Assembly (NCBI GenBank): GCA_006226225.1
Contig: SBHI01000072.1
Location: 1 to 8,681 of the forward strand
Length of the DNA stretch: 8,681 nucleotides
Reading direction: 5' to 3'
Source of the DNA: Alphaproteobacteria bacterium
GTDB lineage: Bacteria > Pseudomonadota > Alphaproteobacteria > Micavibrionales > CSBR16-224
Shown here: positions 1 through 5,484 of the stretch, piece by piece
Layout: each line of letters opens with the position of its first letter
Numbering within the stretch: position 1 is the stretch's first letter
The notes under the pieces: model-generated
Database searches by the model: none
What the model was told of the DNA's origin: nothing
The model's input: only the letters and a program-made list of their open reading frames with translations
Translations under genes and position numbers: made by a program

Positions 1-1124
1 CCCATCGCCTTGATCATCGGGATCATTGTCGCCACAAAGGGAATATTGTCCACAACAGCGGAGGCAATCGCCGACACCCATAAAATCAGCATACCGGTCA
101 GAGCGATATTCCCCTCGGTAAAGGCCAGAAATTTATGCGCCAGAATACTCAGCAGCCCTGTCGTTTCCACGCCATAGACAATGATGAACAAACCGATGAA
201 GAAGAAGATGGTTTCCCATTCAACGGTATTCAATGCGCTATGAACTTTTTTGGACTGTTTTTCCGGTGATTTGCGCCAGCCATCCATCAGCAGCAGCAAT
301 GCCGCACAGAACAGCGCAACCGTTCCCGGCTGATAGCCCCAGTCATGTCCGGCGGTGAAACCCAGCAGCGCCAGCCCCATCGCAATCCCCGATTTGACCA
401 GCAGCACTTTGTCATTCAGCGCCTCTTTCTCGTTATAGGCCATGATATAGGCGCGATCCTGATCGCTGGTTTTCAGCTTGCGCCCCCACATGAAATCGAA
501 AATCAGCATCATCAGAATCATCGTCATCAGCGCCGGCGGGCCGACATTATAAACAAAATCCATAAAGCCCAGACCGACGGCAGAGCCGATCAGAATATTC
601 GGCGGGTCACCGATCAATGTTGCCGTACCGCCGATATTCGAGGCAAAAATCTGTGTGAACAAAAACGGGAAAGCCGGCAATTTCAACTGCTCAACCAGCA
701 GCAGCGTCACCGGCACAATCAGCATCACCGTTGTCACATTATCCAGCAAGGCCGAAAAAACAGCTGTAATGATCGACAAGCCCACCATCAACAGCCGCGG
801 ATCACCGCGTACAAATTTGGCAGTTAAAATCGCCACATATTGAAAAATACCGCTTTTCTTGGAAACGCCGACAATGGTCATCATGCCGACCAGCAAAGCA
901 ATCGTATTGAAATCAACGCCGCGAATAGCCGCAGACTGGTTCAAAACGCCCGTCAGCACCATCAATCCGGCCCCCAGTAAGGCGACAACGGCACGGTTGA
1001 CGCGCTCGGTAATAATCACCGCATAGGCGGCAACCAATATCACAGCGGCCGTCACCAGCGGGTTAAATCCAAAAATGACATCGGGCGTAAAGGCTTCTCC
1101 GCCGCCACCATGCTCTACAACCAT
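1..1124 (-). CDS. ArsB/NhaD-type (ion transporter superfamily) permease, C-terminus cut by window edge
   Basis: Integral inner-membrane transporter of the ArsB/NhaD/P-permease group, which moves Na+/H+, arsenite or organic anions; the substrate cannot be read from sequence. The first 374 residues are present, starting at an ATG (1124) with AAGGA about 10 bases upstream. The family hallmark NIGGTATLIGDPPNI lies at about 163-177. Two matching DN motifs, SALLDNVTTV (about 125-134) and SAVVDNIPFV (about 355-364), mark the two inverted repeats of the fold. Hydrophobic segments fall near 22-38, 46-62, 73-87, 111-126, 131-146, 195-212, 242-258, 265-280, 304-320 and 341-358. A hydrophilic loop (about 214-238) follows the first half. 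Known relatives usually run about 420-480 residues, so perhaps 50-100 are missing. The gene starts 26 bases after a CBS-domain gene and is probably co-transcribed with it. Family assignment is firm, substrate unknown. Confidence 0.9.
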   Translation of the reverse strand, partial: MVVEHGGGGEAFTPDVIFGFNPLVTAAVILVAAYAVIITERVNRAVVALLGAGLMVLTGVLNQSAAIRGVDFNTIALLVGMMTIVGVSKKSGIFQYVAILTAKFVRGDPRLLMVGLSIITAVFSALLDNVTTVMLIVPVTLLLVEQLKLPAFPFLFTQIFASNIGGTATLIGDPPNILIGSAVGLGFMDFVYNVGPPALMTMILMMLIFDFMWGRKLKTSDQDRAYIMAYNEKEALNDKVLLVKSGIAMGLALLGFTAGHDWGYQPGTVALFCAALLLLMDGWRKSPEKQSKKVHSALNTVEWETIFFFIGLFIIVYGVETTGLLSILAHKFLAFTEGNIALTGMLILWVSAIASAVVDNIPFVATMIPMIKAM

Positions 1125-1150
1125 TCTTTTGAAATCCTTTTTTCTTCTTC

Positions 1151-1618
1151 TTATTTATTAATTGTACGACGACGCTGCAACTCTTCAATCAGGGACTGTT
1201 TCGAGACAATGCCGATCAATTTGCGTGTTCCGGTTTTCAAAACAGCCATCGGCGCATCATATTTATAAATCATATGCACCATTGCCCAAAAAACCTCATC
1301 CTCGCGCAGAACCGGGCGCTCGGTATCCACCACATCGCCGATTTTCATTTTGTACACTTCGCCCAGCTTGTCGACAACCTGCTGATCGGTGCCATAAAGG
1401 AAATCGAGATCATCGACGCCCCCCTCTGCCAACACCACTTTCGGCAGCAAATGTTTCAGCACCTGACGAAAGTGGAACATGCCGATATAATTTCCGCGCC
1501 CGTCCACCACGGGCATGGAACGGATCCGCTCCTTCAAAAGACGCTCCATTCCCTGACCGACCGTATCTTTCGGTGACACCGTCAGCGGATTTTCTACCAT
1601 AGCGGATATGCAGGACAT
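1151..1618 (-). CDS. Tandem CBS-domain protein, probable regulator of the adjacent transporter
   Basis: A 155-residue soluble protein made almost only of two CBS motifs, the fold that binds adenosine nucleotides and senses energy state or ionic strength in transporters and enzymes. CBS1 spans about 8-58, with MVENPLTVSPKDTV then MPVVDGRGNYIGMF. CBS2 spans about 95-148, with VVDTERPVLREDEV then DAPMAVLKTGTRKLIGIVS. A linker of about 35 residues holds an acidic GGVDDLDFLYG stretch. The start is ATG at 1618, with a weak AGGG upstream; the stop is TAA. It lies 36 bases after the phosphoesterase gene and 26 before the transporter, on the same strand. No catalytic domain is attached. The inference is that it gates or senses for the transporter, as CBS domains fused to other permeases do. 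The ligand is unknown. Confidence 0.87.
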   Translation of the reverse strand: MSCISAMVENPLTVSPKDTVGQGMERLLKERIRSMPVVDGRGNYIGMFHFRQVLKHLLPKVVLAEGGVDDLDFLYGTDQQVVDKLGEVYKMKIGDVVDTERPVLREDEVFWAMVHMIYKYDAPMAVLKTGTRKLIGIVSKQSLIEELQRRRTINK

Positions 1619-1654
1619 TGCTTAAAAGACCCTTTCTTCATGACAATGGTTTTA

Positions 1655-2512
1655 TTATCCGTTCACTGCCGCACTTCCGGCAGGGTTCGGAAAAGGAAGA
1701 GACTGGCGTAAAACACCACCGGATAAAACCTGTTCAACCCGGACAGCCAACCCCGTCTTTTCATCCAGTTCGACAAAAAGACCTGCCAGCGTCACCCGTT
1801 CATCTTCATCGGGATCCATCGGCGGTTTCGGCACTTTGTGGCGGAAACGGTTAATCGCCCCCTCTTTTTGAAATCCTAAAACGCTGTCATAACAGCCGCA
1901 CATGCCGGCATCGGTCTGAAAAGCCGTTCCACCGGGCAATATCTGGTAATCCGATGTCGGTACATGGGTATGGGTACCAACAACCACGGAGACCCGCCCG
2001 TCAAAATGATGCCCAAAAGCCTGCATCTCGCTGGTCGCTTCACCATGTACATCAACGATAATGCTTTGCACATCGCGGCCCAGCGTATATTTCTGCAATA
2101 AATCCTGCATTTTCACAAAAGGATCATCAACCATATCAAACATGAACAGGCGCAGCATCATATTCACAACCAGCACTTTTGCGCCGCTTTCCGTACGCAG
2201 CATCACCGATCCGCGCCCCGGCATCGTATCCGACAAATTCAGCGGACGCAGCAGACGGTCGTCTTTTTCAATATGGGGAATAATTTCGCGCTGATCCCAG
2301 ACATGATTACCGGTCGTAATGCAATCCACGCCCGCATCATATAAATCCGCACAGACAGCAGGGGTAATACCGCGCCCTTTAACCGCATTCTCGCCATTAA
2401 CGACAACACAATCCAGCGCCCATTCACGCCGCCACACGGGCAGCAGGCGTGCAATTTCACGACAAGCAGCTGCGCTGACCACATCGCCCAGAAAAAGAAA
2501 CCGTATTGTCAT
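1655..2512 (-). CDS. ymdB: YmdB-family (TIGR00282) metallophosphoesterase
   Basis: A calcineurin-like metallophosphoesterase of the YmdB family, 285 residues, close to the usual 260-280. The Bacillus member is a 2',3'-cyclic nucleotide phosphodiesterase that affects RNA turnover and biofilm choice; the alphaproteobacterial role is not settled. It is unrelated to E. coli YmdB, a macrodomain protein. The metal-site motifs are all visible: FLGDV (D10), NGENAVKGRGIT (E41, N42), TTGNHVWD (N69, H70), DVHGEATSE (H156), and VVGTHTHVPTSD (H181, H183). The family signature LPGGTAFQTDAGMCG follows at 192-206. The start is ATG at 2512 with AAGGA about 10 bases upstream. The C-terminus is about 20 residues longer than usual and of low complexity. 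The gene lies 45 bases after the cyclo-ligase on the same strand, a pairing common in alphaproteobacteria. Confidence 0.93.
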   Translation of the reverse strand: MTIRFLFLGDVVSAAACREIARLLPVWRREWALDCVVVNGENAVKGRGITPAVCADLYDAGVDCITTGNHVWDQREIIPHIEKDDRLLRPLNLSDTMPGRGSVMLRTESGAKVLVVNMMLRLFMFDMVDDPFVKMQDLLQKYTLGRDVQSIIVDVHGEATSEMQAFGHHFDGRVSVVVGTHTHVPTSDYQILPGGTAFQTDAGMCGCYDSVLGFQKEGAINRFRHKVPKPPMDPDEDERVTLAGLFVELDEKTGLAVRVEQVLSGGVLRQSLPFPNPAGSAAVNG

Positions 2513-2557
2513 TGAAATTCAATCCTTCACACCCTGAAATCCGGGACGCGCGGCGAC

Positions 2558-3154
2558 TTAGAAACGATCAATCATACGTTCCGTTACCACGCAATCCAGC
2601 ACAACATCATGCGGCTCGACCGGCAGTAATTCCACGGATTTTTGAACACTAAAGCCGATACCGACGACTTCAACCGGTTTCTTCGCGCGCAGTGCCGCAA
2701 TTGTCCGGTCATAATAGCCGCCGCCGTAACCAAGGCGTTGCCCGCGACGATCATAAGCCACCAAAGGTACCAGCAGAATATCCGGATCAACCGTTTCAGC
2801 CACGGGATCGTTTTTATCAGGAACGGGAATACCGTGCGCCCCTTGTACCATTTTCACTGTGCTTGCCCAGCGACGGAAGATCAACGGTTCGTCTTCACGC
2901 GCAATCACCGGCAATGCGCAAACATGCCCGCCCGAAGACAGATGCATCAGTACGGGACGGATATCCGCCTCACCGTGAACGGGCCAGTATCCGGCAATCA
3001 CTTTGTTTTTAAAATCAAAATTATTCAGAACTTTGCTGGCGATTTCAGCAGCATAGTGCTGTTCTACAACAGGAGAAATTTTGCGGCGTTCAGTCAAAAA
3101 GAGTTCTCTGAGGCTTTTTTTATCAGAGGCAGGCATATGCTGTCGCGCTTCCAT
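2558..3154 (-). CDS. fau: 5-formyltetrahydrofolate cyclo-ligase
   Basis: Cytoplasmic enzyme (EC 6.3.3.2) converting 5-formyl-THF to 5,10-methenyl-THF with ATP, which returns an inhibitory folate to the one-carbon pool. Its length of 198 residues is typical. Visible motifs are the N-terminal basic segment DKKSLRELFLTERR (11-24), YWPVHGEADIRPVL (56-69), the nucleotide/folate loop LGYGGGYYDR (141-150), and the C-terminal PHDVVLDCVVTE (181-192). The start is ATG at 3154, preceded by AGGAAGGAAG with good spacing; Met7 is a weaker alternative. A near-consensus promoter ends 41 bases upstream (3195-3223), so this is the first gene of the series that continues into the phosphoesterase, CBS and transporter genes. 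The position directly downstream of 6S RNA matches the E. coli ssrS-ygfA arrangement, which is widely conserved. Confidence 0.96.
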   Translation of the reverse strand: MEARQHMPASDKKSLRELFLTERRKISPVVEQHYAAEIASKVLNNFDFKNKVIAGYWPVHGEADIRPVLMHLSSGGHVCALPVIAREDEPLIFRRWASTVKMVQGAHGIPVPDKNDPVAETVDPDILLVPLVAYDRRGQRLGYGGGYYDRTIAALRAKKPVEVVGIGFSVQKSVELLPVEPHDVVLDCVVTERMIDRF

Positions 3155-3194
3155 TTTTTTGTCTTCCTTCCTGCTTTAGAACGATGTCTCCAAA

Positions 3195-3223
3195 ATTAAA
3201 CCATGTTACGAAATAAATGACAA
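3195..3223 (-). promoter_or_regulatory. Sigma-70-type promoter for the cyclo-ligase operon
   Basis: Read on the minus strand: TTGTCA (3223-3218), 17-base spacer, TTTAAT (3200-3195). Each hexamer matches the consensus at five of six positions with ideal spacing. Transcription would begin near 3188, about 34 bases before the ATG at 3154. It lies downstream of the hairpin at 3283-3296, so the operon need not depend on read-through from 6S RNA. Confidence 0.75.
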
Positions 3224-3282
3224 GAGCGATTGGGCATAAACAATTGCGAAAAAAGACAATTATTTTCCAGAACTTTAAAATG

Positions 3283-3296
3283 ACCCGCTTGCGGGT
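3283..3296 (-). terminator. Probable terminator hairpin between 6S RNA and the cyclo-ligase gene
   Basis: A compact perfect hairpin, ACCCGC-AA-GCGGGT on the minus strand, is followed by CATTTTAAAG. The U-run is short (four, after CA), so it is a weak intrinsic terminator at best. Its place about 47 bases beyond the 6S 3' end and before the next promoter makes a role in ending 6S precursor or zapA transcription plausible. The loop is only two bases if all six pairs form; opening the last pair gives a normal tetraloop. Confidence 0.5.
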
Positions 3297-3342
3297 TATT
3301 TATTCAGGCAAGATTCTAACAAAAAAGGAAGGGTATTATAAA

Positions 3343-3511
3343 GTGGCGAGGGTGCCACATATGCCGTGGATTGTCTTATCCGCTAGTGGCCCTGGTCTAC
3401 CAGGTGGGCACCGCGATAACCGAACCTCGATCCGGTCAGAGGCAGCTCCCGAGCGAATGCTTGTCGGCCTCTGCGATATAGAATCTCACGCACACCGCAG
3501 CACCCTCATAA
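3343..3511 (-). ncRNA. ssrS: 6S RNA (ssrS)
   Basis: 6S RNA binds the housekeeping RNA polymerase holoenzyme by mimicking an open promoter and inhibits transcription, mainly in stationary phase. Evidence is position (between zapA and the cyclo-ligase gene, its classic alphaproteobacterial site), length of about 165 bases, and fold. GAGGGTGC (3507-3500) pairs with GCACCCTC (3355-3348) as the closing stem. UGCGUG-A-GAUU then pairs with AAUCCACGGCA near the central bubble. Two interior stems follow: CAGAGG/CCUCUG, continued by CCGA/UCGG, and CCUGG-UAGA-CCAGG. No reading frame here has a ribosome site or a recognisable product. Ends are estimated from the pairing and may be off by several bases. 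Maturation probably involves trimming of a precursor. Confidence 0.9.
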
Positions 3512-3546
3512 ACTCTAAGAATAGAAATATCGGCAAGTAAAAATAA
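3508..3546 (-). promoter_or_regulatory. Candidate promoter for 6S RNA (ambiguous)
   Basis: Two weak options precede the predicted 5' end. One is TTGCCG (3536-3531), 17 bases, GTTTAT (3513-3508), which would start inside the closing stem at about 3501. The other is TTATTT (3546-3541), 17 bases, TATTCT (3523-3518), which would start at about 3511 and keep the whole stem. The second fits the RNA better but has a poor -35. Processing from a zapA read-through transcript is also possible. Confidence 0.3.
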
Positions 3547-3561
3547 CGGCGGTATATCCGC

Positions 3562-3966
3562 TTAACCAAAAGCCTCGACTTTTGCCGTCAGCCCTTCGAC
3601 ACGCGCCGTCAGCTGTTCAATCACCGCCAACACCTGTTGCTTTTCAGCTTCCAGACGTTCCAGCGTTTCTTCCAGTTCGGCAATCGCAGCATCATCCGCG
3701 CCGTCATCTTCTGCCGCTGCGACAGGTGTCTCCATTTTCAGCGGCGAGCCAAGTCCGGCATTCTCGCGCGCTTCCAGAGCCTCATTGGCCAGCAGCAATG
3801 CCGCCAACACCATCAGATGGGAATCATTATAAGCGGCACCTGAACGGCTAATCTCTTTAATGCGCTGATCAACATAGGTTGCCAAATCCAGCACACGGCC
3901 TTCCTGCCCGACATCACAAGCGATGTCGTAGCCGCGGCCATTGATATTGATGGTGATTTCCGACAC
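3562..3966 (-). CDS. zapA: Cell division protein ZapA
   Basis: ZapA binds FtsZ at midcell and cross-links protofilaments, stabilising the Z-ring. At 134 residues it is slightly longer than most. The N-terminal ZapA head covers about 1-65: ITININGRGYDIACDVGQEGRVLDLATYVD, then the conserved LMVLAALLLANE helix (51-62). An acidic, Ala-rich linker (80-95) leads into a C-terminal coiled coil (about 95-132), the dimer and tetramer interface in known ZapA. The start is GTG at 3966; GAGGAG sits 8 bases before it and overlaps the end of the upstream gene, whose TAA is only 5 bases away, so translational coupling is likely. It is co-transcribed with the 72-residue gene upstream. 6S RNA follows about 50 bases downstream. 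Confidence 0.93.
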   Translation of the reverse strand: MSEITININGRGYDIACDVGQEGRVLDLATYVDQRIKEISRSGAAYNDSHLMVLAALLLANEALEARENAGLGSPLKMETPVAAAEDDGADDAAIAELEETLERLEAEKQQVLAVIEQLTARVEGLTAKVEAFG

Positions 3967-3971
3967 GGCTT

Positions 3972-4190
3972 TTACTCCTCGGCCAGCAGTGTTTCCAAAC
4001 GCGCGATCGTGCTGTCAAGCTTGTTGGCCAGCGCCTTTTTAAACCGGCGGTCATTTTCATTGGCAAATGCGAACAGCTCGGGCTCACCCTGCATGGCAGC
4101 AAGTTCCTTCCCGTGTGTGTCGAGATGTTTTTCCAAACGGGCAACTGCTTTTTCCAGATGCTTCAATGCCGGTAAGACTGTTTCCTTCAT
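3972..4190 (-). CDS. Small coiled-coil protein upstream of zapA (DUF4164-like)
   Basis: A 72-residue, mostly helical and charged protein with no membrane segment. Residues 8-30 (ALKHLEKAVARLEKHLDTHG) and 46-70 carry heptad-like leucine spacing, suggesting a short coiled coil. Alphaproteobacteria often encode a DUF4164-type coiled-coil protein just before zapA, and position plus size fit that group; the assignment rests on context more than on a motif. The ATG at 4190, with AGGGG about 10 bases upstream, is preferred over an in-frame TTG at 4226, which has no ribosome site and lies at the predicted transcription start. The stop overlaps the zapA ribosome site, implying coupled translation and a possible division-linked role. 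The biochemical function is unknown. Confidence 0.75.
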   Translation of the reverse strand: MKETVLPALKHLEKAVARLEKHLDTHGKELAAMQGEPELFAFANENDRRFKKALANKLDSTIARLETLLAEE

Positions 4191-4228
4191 GGTGTCAGAA
4201 CCCCTAAGATGTAATCGCTGTAACAACG

Positions 4229-4257
4229 ATCATAGAAATTTTTTCCGCAAAGATCAA
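4229..4257 (-). promoter_or_regulatory. Sigma-70-type promoter for the small coiled-coil gene and zapA
   Basis: On the minus strand: TTGATC (4257-4252), 17-base spacer, TATGAT (4234-4229). The -10 matches at five of six positions and the -35 at four. The start would be near 4222, about 31 bases before the ATG at 4190. This also argues against the upstream TTG start at 4226. Confidence 0.68.
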
Positions 4258-4263
4258 GCGCCT

Positions 4264-4294
4264 CACGCGGCCTGAAACGCATTCAAGCCGCGTG
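4264..4294 (-). other. Strong stem-loop at the 3' end of the coiled-coil gene
   Basis: CACGCGGC (4264-4271) pairs with GCCGCGTG (4287-4294); one mismatch then leads to an inner TGAA/TTCA stem and a 5-base loop. It starts 11 bases after the TGA stop of the 280-residue gene. Neither strand has a U-tract directly after it, so a classic intrinsic terminator is not supported. It may stabilise the 3' end of the message or assist Rho-dependent ending. The next promoter begins only 6 bases beyond it. Confidence 0.5.
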
Positions 4295-4305
4295 TGCACC
4301 TAAAA

Positions 4306-5148
4306 TCAGTTACGGTGTTTGGTAAACCATGTCGGTTTTTTGTATTCTTTCACCGAACGTTTGGCCACGCGGTTAAAGGTTCCCAGCGTTTCCGCCGCCA
4401 TACCATAGAGCGAACGCACGCCGCGAACGATAACGTCCGGCACAGCTGCAACAAGGCCGAATGCATAAGCCAAAGAGCCCTTGACCGTGTTTTTAACAGT
4501 CGCCATGCGCTCTTTGCGCACATTGCTGCTCAGTGCTTTCTTTGCTTCTTTCTCTGCGCCCTGTGCGGCTTTCAGATCGTCTTTCAGATCTTTTTCCGTT
4601 GTGCGGTAGGTTTCAGCATTCTCTTTATTAACCGTGTCGGTTTCCTGACGCAGCGTTGATTGCGCGCCCGACAATTCTTTCTTTTCCTCCTGCAGTTTTT
4701 GCAGAGCCTGTTTCAGCTGCGCTTCCAGCGAATGGATCTCTTTGTAGCGGGAGTCAACAGATGTCGTAAAGCGGTCAACAGCTTCTTGTGAAACACGCAG
4801 TTTTTCAGCAGCCTGTTCATCCAGCTCTGTGCGAAGCTTTTCCAGTTTCACGGGCAGGCCGGTTTTCTTTTCAGCAGCAATTTCCTGCGCCTGCTGATAA
4901 GGCTCTTCAAACTGTTCTTTTACAGCAATGGTTTTTGCTTTTTCTTCGCGCAGAATTTGCAGGGGAGATTTACGTCCCTTTTTAACGGCAGGTGCTTCTT
5001 CAGCAACCTCGGCAGCTGCGGCAACAGCCGTGTGTTCATCTTCTGTTTCAACACTCTCGGAAACATCAATCGCTTCCGGCGCGTCGCTGTCAATAAGATC
5101 TGCGTCTTTCTGCGGTTCCTGAACGTCCTTGTGATCTTTTTTAGCCAT
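4306..5148 (-). CDS. Coiled-coil protein of unknown function
   Basis: I do not recognise this 280-residue protein. The N-terminus (1-55) is very acidic and Ala-rich and probably disordered. KKGRKSPLQILREEK (56-70) is a basic switch. From about 75 to 210 the sequence is rich in Glu, Lys, Gln and Ala with heptad spacing, a long predicted coiled coil. At 224-242 a moderately hydrophobic stretch (GSLAYAFGLVAAVPDVIV) could touch a membrane or pack as a helix. The C-terminus (243-280) is basic. There is no signal peptide. The ATG at 5148, with AAGGG about 9 bases upstream, is preferred over a TTG at 5172. It has its own strong promoter and a long leader, and shares an upstream region with the divergent FlaG-like gene and a CtrA-type box. 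A structural, scaffold or phasin-like role is possible, but nothing in the sequence decides this. Confidence 0.82.
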   Translation of the reverse strand: MAKKDHKDVQEPQKDADLIDSDAPEAIDVSESVETEDEHTAVAAAAEVAEEAPAVKKGRKSPLQILREEKAKTIAVKEQFEEPYQQAQEIAAEKKTGLPVKLEKLRTELDEQAAEKLRVSQEAVDRFTTSVDSRYKEIHSLEAQLKQALQKLQEEKKELSGAQSTLRQETDTVNKENAETYRTTEKDLKDDLKAAQGAEKEAKKALSSNVRKERMATVKNTVKGSLAYAFGLVAAVPDVIVRGVRSLYGMAAETLGTFNRVAKRSVKEYKKPTWFTKHRN

Positions 5149-5220
5149 GTGCTTTATCCCTTTTCTTTTCAATAGATTGTCAGTTTAGACCGTTATTATT
5201 ATCCGTTACTGTCACGTTGC

Positions 5221-5244
5221 GGCGTCCTTGCGCGGAGCAACGCC
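5221..5244 (-). other. Stem-loop in the leader of the coiled-coil gene
   Basis: The predicted transcript starts near 5267, leaving a leader of about 118 bases before the ATG at 5148. Within it GGCG-UUGC-UCCGC-GCAA-GGA-CGCC folds into an 8-pair stem with a 3-base bulge. An alternative pairing, CGUUGC (5242-5237) with GCAACG (5220-5215), would exclude it. I match it to no known riboswitch or thermometer. Confidence 0.4.
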
Positions 5245-5273
5245 AGAAAATTCCTAATATTCCCAGAGCGGTT

Positions 5274-5301
5274 TTTATAGCAAAACGCGCGGAAATGTCA
5301 A
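5274..5301 (-). promoter_or_regulatory. Sigma-70-type promoter for the coiled-coil gene
   Basis: On the minus strand: perfect -35 TTGACA (5301-5296), 16-base spacer, TATAAA (5279-5274), which matches the -10 consensus at five of six. The start is estimated near 5267. The -35 lies about 52 bases from the CtrA-type box at 5353-5368. Confidence 0.75.
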
Positions 5302-5352
5302 TCTTTTGGAGATTACCTTTAACATATTAACGCAAAAACCGCAACTATTTTT

Positions 5353-5368
5353 TTAACGATTTATTAAC
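5353..5368. promoter_or_regulatory. CtrA-type binding box between divergent promoters
   Basis: TTAA-CGATTTA-TTAAC is an exact match to TTAA-N7-TTAA(C), the consensus of CtrA, the alphaproteobacterial response regulator of cell cycle and motility genes. The match is seen directly; binding is inferred. It lies about 41 bases before the -35 of the plus-strand gene and about 51 before the -35 of the minus-strand gene, inside an AT-rich tract. A looser TTAA-N4-TTAA pair sits at about 5319-5330. Confidence 0.55.
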
Positions 5369-5408
5369 CGTTCATCCCGCAAAATAAGGCTGGAAAACAG
5401 CACTCAAA

Positions 5409-5437
5409 TTGACTTTTTTATATATTTATGCTACACT
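5409..5437 (+). promoter_or_regulatory. Sigma-70-type promoter with extended -10 for the FlaG-like gene
   Basis: TTGACT (5409-5414), 17-base spacer, TACACT (5432-5437), with TG one base before the -10 (5429-5430). The start is estimated at about 5444, some 41 bases before the ATG at 5485. This is the only good plus-strand promoter I see upstream of the gene. Confidence 0.75.
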
Positions 5438-5484
5438 GAAAATGTAGAAATGTTTTTTACGAACAGAACGTTTAGGACAGAATA

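Noticed and set aside
345..827. A 160-codon plus-strand open frame rich in Gln, His and Arg
   Set aside because: It is the reverse reading of the ArsB/NhaD-type permease, whose family motifs are clear on the minus strand.
2642..3199. A 185-codon plus-strand open frame
   Set aside because: It is antisense to the cyclo-ligase, whose motifs and start are secure.
3217..3540. A 107-codon plus-strand open frame between the cyclo-ligase gene and zapA
   Set aside because: It covers 6S RNA on the opposite strand, lacks any recognisable domain, and has no ribosome site. The RNA structure explains the region.
4191..4226. TTG-initiated extension of the small gene upstream of zapA
   Set aside because: The predicted transcription start is near 4222, so the TTG would lie outside the message, and it lacks a ribosome site.
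5149..5172. TTG-initiated N-terminal extension of the 280-residue coiled-coil protein
   Set aside because: The ATG at 5148 has AAGGG at good spacing; the extra 8 residues (MKRKGIKH) are read from that ribosome site itself.
5319..5330. TTAA-N4-TTAA as a second CtrA site
   Set aside because: The spacer is 4 bases rather than 7, and the surrounding tract is AT-rich, so it is likely chance.
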